Shown here one piece after another: positions 1-12,676 of a DNA stretch of 64,000 nt; position 1 is the first letter of the stretch, and each line of letters starts with the position of its first letter. The stretch is from Macrotrachela quadricornifera. Its lineage: Eukaryota > Rotifera > Eurotatoria > Philodinida > Philodinidae. The translations under genes were made by a program, and so were the position numbers. Where the stretch lies: positions 104,929-168,928 of the forward strand of contig JAJEKB010020261.1 in the NCBI GenBank assembly GCA_022393335.1, in the 5' to 3' direction. The notes under the pieces were generated by a model that made no database searches, was not told the origin of the DNA, and saw only the letters and a list, made by a program, of their open reading frames with translations.

Positions 1-48
1 GACTCAATAAAGAAAGGATAATTTTTTTTTGTTGAATAGAGGACAGTT

Positions 49-218
49 AGGGCTAGATCCTCACGTTCTCCGATTTTTGAATTTCTCTTTTGCTGAAATA
101 AAAAACTTAGATATATCATTTTGATGAGCGCTTTGAATTTGAACATTTTGCGACAAAGTGTTTTTAAAAATCAAACAAAGGGAAATTCGAAAATCAGAGA
201 TCGTGAGGATCTGGCCCT
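49..218. repeat. Small inverted-repeat element (MITE-like)
   Basis: Two arms of about 43 bp, near 49-91 and 176-218, are reverse complements with a few mismatches; each outer end reads AGGGCYAGATCCTCACG. Total length is about 170 bp with no coding potential. This is the shape of a non-autonomous DNA transposon remnant. No clear target duplication was seen. Confidence 0.6.
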
Positions 219-1913
219 GAGGCCACTCTACAATTTAAAAACCACCCCGACATGATTAGCTAATATTTTTATATCGAAAACCTTGCCCGCGTGGAGGGTA
301 CTTTTGACCAATAAATTGACTGTAACTCATTCGTTTCTCAGAGATTTGAGGAGATATTTTAACCACAGTCTCCTCTAGCCAAGACTAACATTCTCTGAAA
401 TTTTCGTTGAAATCGGATGAGAAATAACAAAGTTCGGTGGTGAGGGGGGGGCCCCCCTTAAGATTTCCATTCGGAACCTTGGTCAAAGGGTTAATTAACA
501 ACAATACGTCAGACTCTAGTTGCAATTTTGCGTCTGTAACAGGCGTGACAGACACGTTGATAAAATGTCTGTCATGTCTATGAGGACTAGGATGTGGGAT
601 TCAAATTCCTACTCTTATACACCTCCATACTCTTTTTAGATCATGTTTTATAAAAGATATCCATGGAATGACCTCCTAGCTTACAGATGATCACAGTTTA
701 ATGCGAAACAAACACTTTTCTTGCCGAAAAATAGGTGATACAATCCGTGTGCCACCGTCCCCAAGCGGTTAAGGTAAGGGGGGAAAAGCAAATTGTGAGT
801 TTTATGATATAAAATGAGTTTAAAGCTAATTTAAATCAGTTTTTTCCCCCTTGTATATAAGTATGTTTATAATAATAAAAACAAAACTTAATTAAAAAAA
901 AGCCTTATCATGCTCCGCATTCCAACATCCTTTTTTTAAACAAAAGAACTAAATTTATAGAATGATGTCCCATCAAGAAATTTGGAAACCGCAACCACAA
1001 ACCCATAAATAGAGAAAAAGCAATGAACATTTTTTTGGAGAGAATTTTTATGATTTTTCAGCATTCTTATGCAGAAAATGATGAAAATCATCGAAGTTTT
1101 TGGTCAAAAATGTGGTATCATGTTAGAGATCATATTGTTTCTGAAAGAGTAAACGTCTGGCTATCTTTCCATGTACTTATCTCCATTTTAACTTTTTTTG
1201 AAGGGTGCAGGGAGACGGAGTTTAAAGATAATGTCTCGTTCACGAATGCAACTTGCTGAACGAAAAACAAGTGCGGATCGTAAAGAGATCACACAATGAC
1301 AGGTCTTACGTAGTCAACACCAAACTGAAAACCTTTCACGCACTACTTATCTTTATTGTCAAATTTTTAAGCTTGTTCGCATACATGCAATTGCTTCATT
1401 CGTTTGCCTTTCTCTTCGACCGCAAAGTTTTGGTCGACGCAACTCAATTTGTTCGTTCTGTTGCTCTCGAGGTAAATTAGTTTATAATATTTGAGACCAG
1501 AGAGAAAAGGTGAGCATCGCAATTTCAATGTTTTTGTTGCTTGCCGATGAGAGACGTATCTACACACAGAAGTAATTCAGTCCCTGTTGTTGAGTGTCAT
1601 ATTTTCGCAGTTCTGTCTATAAATTTCAATAGTAGATTAAATCGAATAGTTTTGTATCGACGACATCGCCTCGAGAGATAACCAATGATTTCAATACAGT
1701 CTGACACGCTCAATCAGTGGAACTCCCACAACGTTGCCACTTAAAATATAATTTAGTTATTAGGCTCTCTTCTATTTCTTAGTTGCATCCGAGAGTGTGG
1801 GTGATCAACAGAATTCTATCAACCCTGACATCTATACTCTCAAGAACTTGATATTTTAACTAGTAGTACCATCCTGTGAGACAATCTTGATGTATTGTTT
1901 TCTTTTCTTTTAG
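219..1913. other. Non-coding stretch 5' of the NHL gene
   Basis: No exon could be joined in phase to the NHL exon at 1914. A 75-residue frame at 1253-1480 (+) has a hydrophobic segment and a possible donor at 1472, but it ends in phase 0 whereas the exon at 1914 needs phase 1. The missing 5' exon or exons of the NHL gene may lie here or outside the window. A G-rich patch near 447-455 and a tRNA-like scrap near 751-778 are not convincing features. Confidence 0.4.
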
Positions 1914-4900
1914 CAACGAGCACAAGTACAATAACAGTCACAAATACAACAACAGTTACTTCCTGTCCTGTGGCTACATGTAAGTACGAAAATGAATGGC
2001 GTTGCGCATCCCGAAGCAGAAGCGCCGGCTTTTCCACGACTCGTTGCAGATAACTTTATAGACAGGAACAATAAGCTACATGCTAACCAGAAAATCTCGA
2101 GCCTATTTGCAAACGATGAACTGATGTTATCTTTATCTATTCATCGATATGAACCCTCGAAATGAAGAACTCGACAGGTTTCGGAGAAAATAGTGTCAAC
2201 ATGTATTTATCCTAGGCCAAGAATATCGATCACCGTTTCCACCTAGATGAAATCAGCTTTTGATGCAAAATCTGCCGATGAGACAATCTGAGAAAAGTTT
2301 CTACATGTGGAGTGCTCTCTTTCTCACTCATATTTAGGTACGCTTACAATCAACGCCGTATGGAACAAGACGGGTACGACAGTGCAACCGACATTCACCC
2401 TTGGAATACCTAGAAGTATTTCGTTCGATTCAAGTGGCAACATGTATGTTGCGGATCTGACTCTTTGTGCCATATTTAAATACTCGTCATGTGGCACTAG
2501 TTATCCTACCGTGTTTGCTGGCATTTCCAACAACTGTAGTGGTGGACCGTCAAATCTTGATCAACCCGAAGGTGCATTCATTGACAGTCTGGACAATCTG
2601 TATGTTGTAAGTCTAACGAAAATGGAGTAGCGCACCGCGTAGATAGAAATTCCAAACTTCAACAAAAAATACAGAAAAGTTCGTATGAATGAACACGGGT
2701 AGACTAACGTACATATGAATGTCTGCTGCCGAGATTCTTCCTGTAGCAGAATAATTGAAATAAGCAAAAAGAATAGTCTAGCTGGCAACCAATAAGACGA
2801 AGAAGACAAAAAAAGAATGAGAAAGACGACGAGTGCAACTCTTCTATTTCTACCTACGCTGATAATTACCAAAAAAGTTAAACTAACTTCTATTTAAATA
2901 TCTGATAATTTCTGATCCAATAAGAGATACATAATTAATTGTGTAAAAAAACAATCTTATCAAGAAGCATAGTGTATGGATTGCCAAAGCCTTGAAGATC
3001 TGAAAGAATCAGCGAAATTTTGACTTTTTCGAACTAGAATTTCTATACAATTGCATAATGCTCTAAGACAGATAGAAGTGAGTCGTGTTGAAGTCTTTGC
3101 ATCCACATGTATTCTATGTCGAATTGTTTATCATAAATGAAAGAGAAAGATGTGATTGTGTTTGTGTTCTATAGTATTCATGTAGCAACGAAGTCAGCGT
3201 CTTCGAATCTAATCGATAGAATGAACGAAAAGCTAGCCTAGCTAAATCCTCAATTCAAAGCGAAGGAAATCCTGAGAAATATGAACGTTGGTACAATCAT
3301 TTTTTCCCAAAAACCCCTTCACAATCTTGTAAAAGTTATCTTGAAATTCATGAAGGTAGTCCCATATATTACTATCTGTTTTTGGCAAGCACTGTAATAC
3401 TAGATAAATCATACAAAGCTATTGAAACGTCTATGGCCTAAGGGATGTTTCCGTTTAATTTGCGATAGAAGTACAAAAACTATCTTTTGTTTTTCAGCCA
3501 GACTATAATAATCGGCGAATTTTAAAATATAGCAGCGGTGGATCTGTCAAAGAAGTGGTCAACAGCACCTCAAGTGGATTAGGCAATGTAAGTATTCTTT
3601 AGAATTTCTAGTCTCATAATGAAAAAGTTCTTCTTCACTAAATATCTTTTCTTTTGTTCATTAAGTTAAAAGTTTTGTACAAATGGAGATGTCCAGTCTA
3701 TTTATCCTTACAATAGTAGAGAACAGGTATCAGCTTATCACGTGGATTAATAATTTTTCTCATGTATTCTAAGGATAAAATATGGTAATGTTCGAGTCAT
3801 TTCAGGGTTATCAATATCTCTCTCTCATGTGGTCCAAATAACAAAATATTTTGTTTTTACAACAGAAAAATATGAATGGGTCCTTCGACTAGATTGAACA
3901 TTCCTAAATATTCTAGTTAACTCCAGAAAATAACCAGAAGCCTTTAAACATTTTTTCTACAGCAGTATTCGGGAGGCAGTCTGAACATGTTTGCAGCAAC
4001 TAAATCGATATAATCAAATCTCATACACTTATGGTAAGTTGTAATAGACGACGCTCATATGCGACTCATACTTGTCTGCAGTCACACAGGTGCAAAAGAC
4101 TTGATAGCTCATTATTTTGTATTTTTTCTAAACTCAGTGTAATTGTACTATAGGTGAAAAGGTAGAATACCTACTCATTGTCGTCAAAACACATAAATCG
4201 GTGTTCACAGTTACTGTAGCGAATTTTTTGTTAGTTCTACGCTACTATCAAATTTCAATCGAATTCCTTTGAGTTTCTGGATCATCAGGCATCCTAGTGG
4301 AGGACCGCGACTTAGAAATTCAATAAAGCTATATACCCTTACAAATAGAGAAAATGATAAAAGCCTAGGATTCAAACCAATACTTAGGTGTGCGCATCGA
4401 AAAACTGTATTTAGTTACTGAGCAATCATCATAGCAGTTGAAAGGTTGTCTATCTGGTTTCGACCAATGCTAAACCTGAAATGTAGAAAAGCAATGCTTC
4501 TGCTGCTTTTAATTGAATGAGATTTCAAATTATGGAGATAATAAATACTAGCATGGATCAATGAAGAATTTGAATCTTTTTTCTTTCTTAGCCATCCTAC
4601 ATCTACGTGACAAATGATCCAACAGGTCCAATTATGTACATAGCTGATCAGATGTATAATCTCATTAGACGCTGCGTCGAGAATACAGGCAGTTGCACTG
4701 TGATTGCACAAAGTATGTCAGAAAAGAATTCACACTCGCGCTCTTTGCGCTCGCCCTTAATGAGTGTTATCATCTTGTGTGAAACAGAACAGCACGGAGA
4801 TATAAAATTAAATTCTAATCGTATGATATGGTCTAATCAGTTGAATCAATATTATTATTATTATTATTATTATGTAATCATAAAAGAGAGAAAATGAGTT

Positions 4901-6519
4901 GTAGCATTTAACACAAGCAAAATATTTATTTCTCGAACAAATCTTTTTGCAAGATCATACACAAACAATTGTATATTGCCTGCCTCTGTCGCTATATAAT
5001 CTTCGAAAAAATACGATTAGCTATAATAAAACTATCCATAACTTTCTTTCTCTGTTCTACTTTGAGTAGACGCAGAGTAAGCAAGAATCGCAATATTTAT
5101 AAGTTGCAGTTGAAGCTTTACTATTTCTATTGATGAACATCAACTAAGTGTCAGCTAGAAAAATATACGTAAATTTGCTTTTGTAAAAGCTAGTTTATCT
5201 GTTTGAGATGCTTTTTAAAATTTTACAAAATAAGTATCACCGTTTCGTATTTTCTGTTTCTAGACGGCATCTTTGTTCCCACAGGTGTTTTCCTCGACAC
5301 TTCCCTTAATGTCTACGTGGCAGAGCATGGAAACAATCGTGTGACCAAATGGACTCCAGGCAACACGGCGGCTGGTGCTGTTGTAGCCGGTGGGAATGGA
5401 TTATCAGAGAACCTCAACTCGTTCAAGACATCGGGTATCTATGTTGGCTTGCTTGGAGAGATCTACGTGCCTGATTTATGTAAGCTATCCTATAATTCAG
5501 TGAAGACTAGAGAAAAATTTACGAAATACATAGATAGAAAATAGCAGCTATATATTTCTTACAACCCTCAAATATTTCGCGATTCCAATCCAACTATGAT
5601 TATTTCATTGCACGAACACCATCGGATTAAAGTCAAATAAAACTTTCATGTTAGTCAGATCGAACTGGTTGTTTATCCTATTTTAATCGTTTTCTTATTG
5701 ATTTCAATGAAATAAAATGAAAATTCAAAATAGCATATGTTTCGAGATTATAAGGTCAAGATGAAGAGGTCTGGTAGACGATTACCGAAAGAGGGACTCA
5801 TTTTTTGTCTAACAGGAAGAATGGTGCACTTTCCACGTAGTTTGTTTTTACTCATAATGATCCTCATTTGAGAGAGCCTTCTTTTCGTATTACTGATGGG
5901 AAACTCTTGCTCAATTGCTTATAGTACAGGAAAAACTACATTTCGTAAGAAAGAACGAAAATTTCTTCAAAGCCAATCAATGAAAATCCTGTGAAGGTAA
6001 AATACGAGACTTTACTGTTGTTCACAATCTTCGCAAGTGTTCTAGCAAGGGGAACACAAAGGTCGTTCCTACTATCTCAAAAAATACAGTTGGAAATATT
6101 AAACTTCAGAATTCTCGATAGTACTTGCACAAAGTTTCTGAGCTGATATTCCTTCGAATACTCATAGTGCTACCTGGGAATCTTTTTCAGTCTAGCATTA
6201 GTTGTCACGCATGATAATTTCTCATCTGTAAAGTGTCCAAGTACGGTCAAGTGCTAAACCTGCCTGAGAACGAATCGTATAGGCAGCTACTCTCCTAATA
6301 TACGCATATTTTTTGGTCGTAGATAATCATCGTGTGACACGTTGGCCGGTTGGAGCCACTGCCGGAACACTACTTGTGGGTAGTTCAAACAGTACAGCTG
6401 GAAATTCCTCCATTCTTCTAAATGTACCTGGTGTTGTTGCCTTCGATACAGCTCACAACATGTACGTGTGTGATGAAAGTAATCACCGCATTCAAAAATT
6501 CAATCTCATTAGCTGTTAA
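1914..6519 (+). CDS. NHL-repeat beta-propeller protein, 5'-incomplete
   Basis: Six exons join in phase: 1914-1979, 2338-2606, 3498-3587, 4592-4712, 5264-5479 and 6323-6519 (TAA stop). All introns are GT-AG. The first exon encodes a Thr/Ser-rich linker ending in SCPVAT. The others carry NHL repeats, recognised by blocks such as SFDSSGNMYVADL, GVFLDTSLNVYVAEHGNNRV and AFDTAHNMYVCDESNHRI, each followed by a K/R-W/F-x-P-like turn. NHL propellers usually bind proteins, RNA or glycans; this one has no RING or B-box and may be extracellular or membrane-anchored, because Thr-rich stalks often follow a membrane anchor in such proteins (inference). Its introns (0.36-1.0 kb) are much longer than those of the genes further right. 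The start codon is not identified, so the N-terminus is missing from this model. Confidence 0.8.
4850..4873. repeat. (ATT)n microsatellite
   Basis: Eight ATT units in a row, inside the NHL intron that follows the exon ending at 4712. Confidence 0.9.
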
Positions 6520-7365
6520 CATCGACATGGATGGTCTTAATTATCTCGCTTGTTTACTCTTATCATTTACACCTCAAGAGTCTCTGTTGAATTTTGACTA
6601 ATATGTGTTTGTACTTGTCTCATTACTGATTCTTAATCGTTTGATAGCGGATTTATTTTTTCAGAAAAAAATTAAAAGTTTATCAAAGTATGAAATTCTT
6701 CGAAGCAAGTAACTACGTGAAGACCCATATCACAGTCTTTACACGTATAACGTGAGTCTGCTCTCGTTTTAGTTCGTCTATTATTAGTGTGTGTGCACAA
6801 ACAAAACATTTTCTTTGAAGATTTTTTCTTTCAGTTATTTGGTGCCCAAGAGTAGGAAAAGGATTACCAATAAGTCTAGTTGATTTACAACCGTACACAG
6901 GTCGTTCAATTGTAGTTTTCGGACTATGATAACTTTGTAAAATTTTATGTATAAGTTGTAAACGAAAGTCTACCACTTGAAGTTTTTTTCCGGCTTTCAT
7001 CGAGTAAAGCAAATATGTGTTGAGAACTAATAAAGTAAGCATGTAAAAAAAAATAATTTCCTACACTATTTGACAGATTTTCTTATACATTCAACAGAAC
7101 GAATTTCCATTTAAACTTCGTCAATTGTTCCTCTTTTGGAATTATAATCAATTATCGAAATTGGTTTTCAATTATTCTTTCCTGTAAGTCCTATTTGAGG
7201 TTAATGAATACTAGATAGCATTGTAACTTACCTTTATTCATACCATTCCAGTGTCAGCATATTATCCGTACTTTTATAAATTCGTTGACAACTGCTAATT
7301 TTATATTCAAACTGTTACAAGACCACATGCGCCAGTTGACCTAGTATGTAATGTCTCAAGACGTA

Positions 7366-7389
7366 TAGGGTTGGTGAACCAACCCTATC
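7366..7389. repeat. Near-perfect hairpin palindrome
   Basis: ATAGGGTTGGT and its reverse complement are separated by only GA, giving an 11-bp stem. It directly abuts the truncated end of the piggyBac core fragment and may mark the rearrangement that cut it. Confidence 0.6.
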
Positions 7390-7848
7390 TTAGAATAAAT
7401 GATGACTTTTACCTACGTAAGGTTGCATCAAAGTTATAACTAGTGAACTAGAAATTTCGATATCTGGAAATTTTATTATATCAGTGGTGGTTCCCGTGTA
7501 AAAAATGAAGATTGGGATAACCTTAGTGTGAACATCACATATAAGGTATATTTTGATTTCAAATCTGCTCCTTTTAGATGGAATATATTGTTTGAAACTA
7601 AGTTGGCTTTTGTACAGCATTAAACTTTCATCAGTACACAAATCTTGATAAGAAACTAGAATTTTTCTAAATCTTTCATATAAATGAGTGATTATCAGAT
7701 GATTGATATTCATTGCCATTGAAGTGTAGAAATCGTAAGAGTAAATGGAATCTGTCCGTACTCATGATATCTGCAAACATAGGTGTGGCAACCAAACGAA
7801 CAGTAGGCCAGTAGTCTTCTATTCAACTTTTTTTTGTATAAGCCATCT

Positions 7849-8822
7849 TCTATATATATATAAAGAAGAATGTTTGTCTATTCGTTATGGATTCAGTTCC
7901 TATAAAAGATACGATCACAAAACTTTCCACGATGCTTCTCTAGGTCCCAGAGAAGGTCGACGGGTAGTTAGCTTGATCATCTGGGTGTGGAGAGTGTGAA
8001 GAGTATGGATGAAATTACACCCGGGTAGTGCTGTATTAGCTAACTCTACTAAACTCTCCTCGGTGCCTTTTTGATTCGAGAGGTAGTTTGAAAGAGTGCT
8101 ATCATCATTAATAGAAGTACGGAGGGGGGCTTTGAGTGAAGTTTGCATGAATTTTCCCGATATTTAGCGAATTTATTATGATTCTAATTTTAATGATTTC
8201 GTATCGATAATTCTTTGATCAAAATGTGACAACTGAAAGCTTCTAATAGATTATAAGGGAAGCATGTATACGAGTGTTTCCTTGATTCATAACGATTGTA
8301 TATCCATTTGTTTCCTGTGACTCACAAAAACAATGTATTTGTTCTTTTTCTTGATTCACAACGATGACGTATTCTATCTATATGAGACATTGCATGTAAG
8401 CCACACCCGACTTTTATATAGTTTGCTCAAATCTATTTAAAGTCAATCCTATCTTGTAGAGCACATTTTTTTAGTCATATATTCTACGCGTTAGCCTTAC
8501 ACGATTTTTCCTGACCGCGGTACAAATCCTCTTCTAGACAATTTTTCAATAGGAATTGCCACAATTTCCAGGAGAATAGTAAAGTAATTCTCTTTGATAT
8601 AAAGTTTGATTCAAGATGTTCTCCCTAGATGTCATCTTCGAAGTGCTACTCGAAAATATAAAGAAAAAGCTTGTAATTTTAAATTGAGCAAAATCGGGTG
8701 TGGTTTATTTGCTATGCCTCATATGCACGGCGGAACATGTAGTAATAATAGATGGAAAGGTGTTAGGCACACTCTCTCTACATCTTCTGTCGTTTTTTGG
8801 CATGATAAGTTTTCAGCATGAA
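7849..8822 (+). mobile_element. Helitron-like non-autonomous element
   Basis: The 5' end, TC followed by (TA)n and AAAGAAGAA, then GTTTGTCT, matches the heads at 9324 and 12221. The last 100 bp (about 8719-8822) match the tails at 12570-12676 and 47770-47876, sharing TATGCACGGYGGRACATGTA. The element sits between the N-terminal and core fragments of the piggyBac relic, which indicates insertion into it. A TC...(TA)n start fits Helitron termini. A CTRR end with a hairpin was not firmly located, so the exact 3' boundary and the class are inferred. Confidence 0.5.
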
Positions 8823-9323
8823 GGTTTTCCGAGCGTCGCCAGGTACTACCGCTAGTTAGCATATAAAGTGTAACAAATGTATGCATTTCGGGTTCGGTAG
8901 CATCAATTGCTTTTTGGTATCGTTCAGGTAATTTTTCATGTCACATTGTATATAAATGATATTAATTTGTCTCTTGAAGAATTTTTTGCATCAGGGAATG
9001 ATCAAACATCAAACGAGAATAGTCTACTGGTCTATCTTCATCATTCTTTGGTATAGACGAACTAATACTAGATTCACTTAAGTCAAATGTAAATTTTTTT
9101 GGTTTAGATCACTCTTCTTTTCATCTTCGCTCTTCAAATAATTCTTCTGTATTTTGTTCTTCGTCCTCATGATCTTATTCATTATCAGAGTGCGAAACAG
9201 AACCAGTATCTTTTTCATTATCTAATTCAAAATCTGTAAAAGTTTTAGTTATATCTGAATCAGCTCTACTGTTATATGCCATAATAATCAAAAAAAATTT
9301 GAAAAATGAATAATGAGTGATTA

Positions 9324-9533
9324 TCTATATATATATATATAAAGAAGAAAGTTTGTCTGTCTGTTCGCTTATAACTCAGTCCCGGTAAAAGCCAGCGTCA
9401 TCAAATTTTCAACAATACTTCCCTAGTTCCAGAAGAAGGTCATAGGATGGTTTTCGACTTAAAAATTTCATCTGAAAGGAGTGTTTGCCCCTTCGTTTGT
9501 TGAATTACTCCAGTAAGTAACTTTGAATGTCTA
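9324..9533 (+). mobile_element. Helitron-like 5' head, interrupted
   Basis: TCTATATATATATATATAAA, followed by GAAGAAAGTTTGTCTGTCTG, resembles the head at 7849 over about 140 bp; both contain an ...AGAAGGTC... block. It is interrupted at 9532 by the TIR element starting at 9534. Sequence after 11350 may be its continuation. Confidence 0.5.
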
Positions 9534-11347
9534 TCCTTTACCCTAAATCTGGTACCCAGAATGCATCCCTAAATCGAATCCACATTTGTGGATAATAAAA
9601 CGAAAACTAATCCAGATTAGGGATTTTGATTTAGGGATTTTCTAATTTAGGGATTTTTTTTCTCAATTAATGGCGGACTTCACTCTTTCATAACGAACTG
9701 GTGACCAGTTCTATCACATCGATATCAAAGTATTAACTGCTGTAAATAGTTATCATAGAATCTGGTGACGAGCTCTATCACGTTGATGTTGAACTCATAA
9801 CTCTTCTAAATAGCTATTATCCAATCTGGTGACCAGTTCTACCACACTCATATCAAACTAATAACTGTTGTAAATAGTTATTATAGAGTCTGGTGACTAG
9901 TTCTATCACATTCATATCAAACTAATAACTGTTGGAAATAGCTATCATAGAATCTGGTGACCAGTTCTATCACGTTGATGTTGAACTCATAACTCTTCTA
10001 AATAGCTATTATCCAATCTGGTGACCAGTTCTACCACACTCATATCAAACTAATAACTGTTGTAAATAGTTATCATAGAGTCTGGTGACTAGTTCTATCA
10101 CATTCATATCAAAATAATAACTGTTGGAAATGGCTATCATAGAATCTGGTGACCAGTTCTATCACGTGGATATCGGACTGATAACTCCTCTAAATAGCTA
10201 CTATCCAATCTGCTGACCAGTTCTATCACATCGATACCAAACTAATAACTGTTTTAAAAGTTATCATAGAATCTGGTGACCTGTTCTATCATATTAATTT
10301 CGAACTGATAACTACTGTAATAGGTATCTAAGCATCTGGTGACCAGTCCAATCACATAGATATCAAACTAATAACTGCTGTAAATCGCTATAATAGAATC
10401 TGGTGACCAGGTCTATCACATTGATATCAAACTAATAACTCCTGTAAATAGCTATCAAAGAATCTGGTGACCTGTTTTATCACATTAATTTCGAACTGAT
10501 AACTACTGTAGTAGGTATCTAAGCATCTGGTGACCAATTGTATCATAGTGATATTCAATTAATAAGCGGAAAACAGCTATATAAGAATCTGGTGACTGGA
10601 TTCATTTTTGTGTGAGTCAAGCACACAAGTTTATAATGCCTTGAACTGAATGAAACCAATTAAATAAAATGAATTTGTGACGATTCTAGCTCTATGCATT
10701 ATGTTTTGAATCTGATGACCGGAATTCACTAAAGCGACGCGTGATAGGCAGATAAGTTTTTTATTGCGCTTTTTCTTTGTAACATATATTGAGATGATAA
10801 TAATACTAAAATGTTATTAAAGGCTGCGAAAAAATTCGAATTTTATTGGTTTGATATGTAAAAAAGAGTTATGCAGAAAATAGCATTTAATATTGTTTTT
10901 ACGAATATTGAATGTACAAAGAATTTCTAAGTTTGATAGTAGGTTTTTTACGTGTACAATTTATGATACAGATATTAGAGCAGTTGTTGATTGTCACTTA
11001 ACTTACAATAAGTACCTGTTGTAAGAGTCATAATTGTACTAAAACTACCTTCATTAGTCAGTTATTCTGTTGAAAACCATATTTAATAAGCGAAGATTAA
11101 TAATAGTAAATATTTAATGATTTTAATATTTGCTAAAGAACTGGTGACGAGTTTCAGATATTTAAAAAAAATAACTGGTCACCAGTTCGTTATGAAAGAG
11201 TGAAGTCCGTCATTAATTGAGAAAAATTCCCTAAATTAGAAAATCCCGAAATCAAAATCCCTAATCTGGATTAATTTTTGTTCTATTATCCACAAATGTG
11301 GATTCGATTTAGGGATGCATTCTGGATACCAGATTTAGGGTAAAGGA
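9534..11347. mobile_element. 1.8-kb TIR transposon with internal minisatellite
   Basis: Terminal inverted repeats of about 177 bp lie at 9534-9710 and 11171-11347; both start TCCTTTACCCTAAATCTGGT. The flanking dinucleotide on both sides is TA, which would be the target duplication of a Tc1/mariner-like or similar transposase. The interior has no open frame of any length and is half filled by a tandem repeat, so this is a non-autonomous element. It is inserted in the Helitron-like head at 9324. Confidence 0.85.
9698..10610. repeat. 64-bp minisatellite, about 14 units
   Basis: Each unit starts CTGGTGACCAGTTCTATCAC and contains TAACTGYTGTAAATAGCTAT. The core CTGGTGACCAG is itself a palindrome. 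Units differ by a few bases, and some pairs of units are more alike than others, suggesting higher-order duplication. The first unit overlaps the inner end of the left TIR, and single partial units recur near 11139 and at the right TIR, so the array probably grew out of the TIR sequence. Confidence 0.9.
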
Positions 11348-11971
11348 TAACATACCGTAACTTTTCTAAAGAGTCTGTGTGTGTGATTGTTTTCAGATCG
11401 TTCATAAACCACTTAATCGAACGGAATGGGGGGAAACGAGAACGGACTGCACTGTATCACGTAACTGTTCACGTGTTGATCATGTGACTGGTCAGGTAAC
11501 TGTTCACGTGGTCACAATTCGAGATTTTACGATTCATTTTCTGTGCTTTGATCTATGTTAGTAAAGATCGGGGAGAGCAAGGTGCATTGTATGATCAGAT
11601 ATCGAACACATGACTAATTATATATTATAACGTTCGAGTTTTGCGAGGCATTTTCCGAGTTTTAACGTGGGAAATAAGTTACCTTAGAGAAAGAAGGCAC
11701 GGTAGGGTTCGTTAGAAATCACAGTAGATCAATGAAAGAAGGCCAAAATAATCAAAAAGTGATCATATTGTTATTGAATACTGTGTTTCTCAGTGACTTG
11801 AGAACAAAAGTAGATAATAATCTGCATTTTTTGCCATTGAGCATTAGAGGCTGCAGGATGCTCAAAAAAAGCAAATAGAATTTATAAGATAAAGGGTGAC
11901 CATGTAAGTGGTAATACTCATCGAATGTAGAAAACAAAAAGCTTGTCAGCGCAGTCCCTTTGGGACTAAAG
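11348..11971. other. Non-coding stretch
   Basis: No gene seen. A short direct repeat, GTAACTGTTCACGTG, occurs at about 11461 and 11496. The sequence next to 11350 may be the remainder of the interrupted Helitron-like copy. Confidence 0.4.
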
Positions 11972-12183
11972 TGTGGAACTCACATATCTCTGAAAAACCG
12001 GATCTCAGCTAAATAAACATAGGAACCAATTTCTGTATGGTACCTGTCCGTAATGGACGGGTGTCTGTAATGGGGGCTGTCTGTAATGGGTATGTCTGTA
12101 AGGGGGGGGGGGGGGGGGGGGGGGGGGGGCCGCAAAACTTCGACTTAAAACTTACACTCACATTTTTCATATGTGAGTTCCAC
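11972..12183. repeat. Small inverted repeat enclosing a G28 tract
   Basis: Perfect 16-bp arms, TGTGGAACTCACATAT and its complement, stand at 11972-11987 and 12168-12183. Between them lie degenerate repeats of TGTCTGTAATGGG (12030-12100) and an uninterrupted run of 28 G at 12102-12129. Confidence 0.7.
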
Positions 12184-12220
12184 AAAAGTGGGATAAGATT
12201 CCATTAATCATAGCTGATAA

Positions 12221-12676
12221 TCTGTATATATAAAGAAGAAGGGTGTGTCTGTCCGTCGGTTCTTTTTGCATTTGGACGCCGCACGAGTTAGCGGCGCCAA
12301 GCGTTTCATGGGATACCTTGTGTCCAGACGAAGGTTGATGGGGAGTAAGGTAGCCAGGGGGAGGGACCAAATGGAATTTCATACAGGTTATGATATATTG
12401 CAATTTTCACCAATCTTTCAAAGCTTTTAGACTATTTGCTATTATTGATAGATTATACACCTCTTAGTGTCACCTTTTTCCAGCGGGTGTTCGTATAGTA
12501 TGACAGTTGGCATGAGTAAAAAATGTCACTCATATTCCCACAGTATTTACTGAATTCTCCGATTTACGCATGAATGCAAGTGTATGCACGGTGGGACATG
12601 TAGTCATATATAAAAAATCTGAAGCACGCCTTCTATATGCCTTCTGTTGTTTTCTGCTATAGTAAGTTTTCAGTAT
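12221..12676 (+). mobile_element. Helitron-like short copy
   Basis: Head TCTGTATATATAAAGAAGAA; the tail (about 12570-12676) matches those at 8719-8822 and 47770-47876. The middle (12360-12560) also aligns loosely with 47540-47760, so this 456-bp copy and the 47-kb relic belong to one subfamily. Confidence 0.55.

Larger units (their letters stand above)
6713..9282 (-). pseudogene. Broken piggyBac transposase
   Basis: Pieces of a piggyBac-type (DDE_Tnp_1_7) transposase lie in order on the minus strand. The acidic N-terminus begins MAYNSRADSD at 9282 and runs to about 8830 with in-frame stops. The catalytic core is at 7719-7390, with the first Asp in LCTDESLM, then SKRSRFEIKIYLICD carrying the second Asp, then FIFYTGTTTD and GKSHHLF. 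The C-terminus is at 7042-6713, with RLIGNPFPTL and the Cys pair KCFVC of the terminal zinc-binding domain. Stops, frame changes and an inserted Helitron-like element (7849-8822) break it, so it cannot make transposase. A 24-bp palindrome begins right after the core fragment. No terminal repeats were identified. Confidence 0.8.

Noticed and set aside
751..778. tRNA-like piece (CCAAGCGGTTAAGG)
   Set aside because: It resembles a D-arm, but no anticodon arm, T-arm or acceptor pairing could be found around it.
1253..1480. Possible first exon of the NHL gene
   Set aside because: The hydrophobic frame and donor are tempting, but the phase does not fit the exon at 1914.
8606..8821. 71-residue plus-strand frame
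   Set aside because: It lies in the repeat tail shared with 12.6 and 47.8 kb, where the same stretch is not open.
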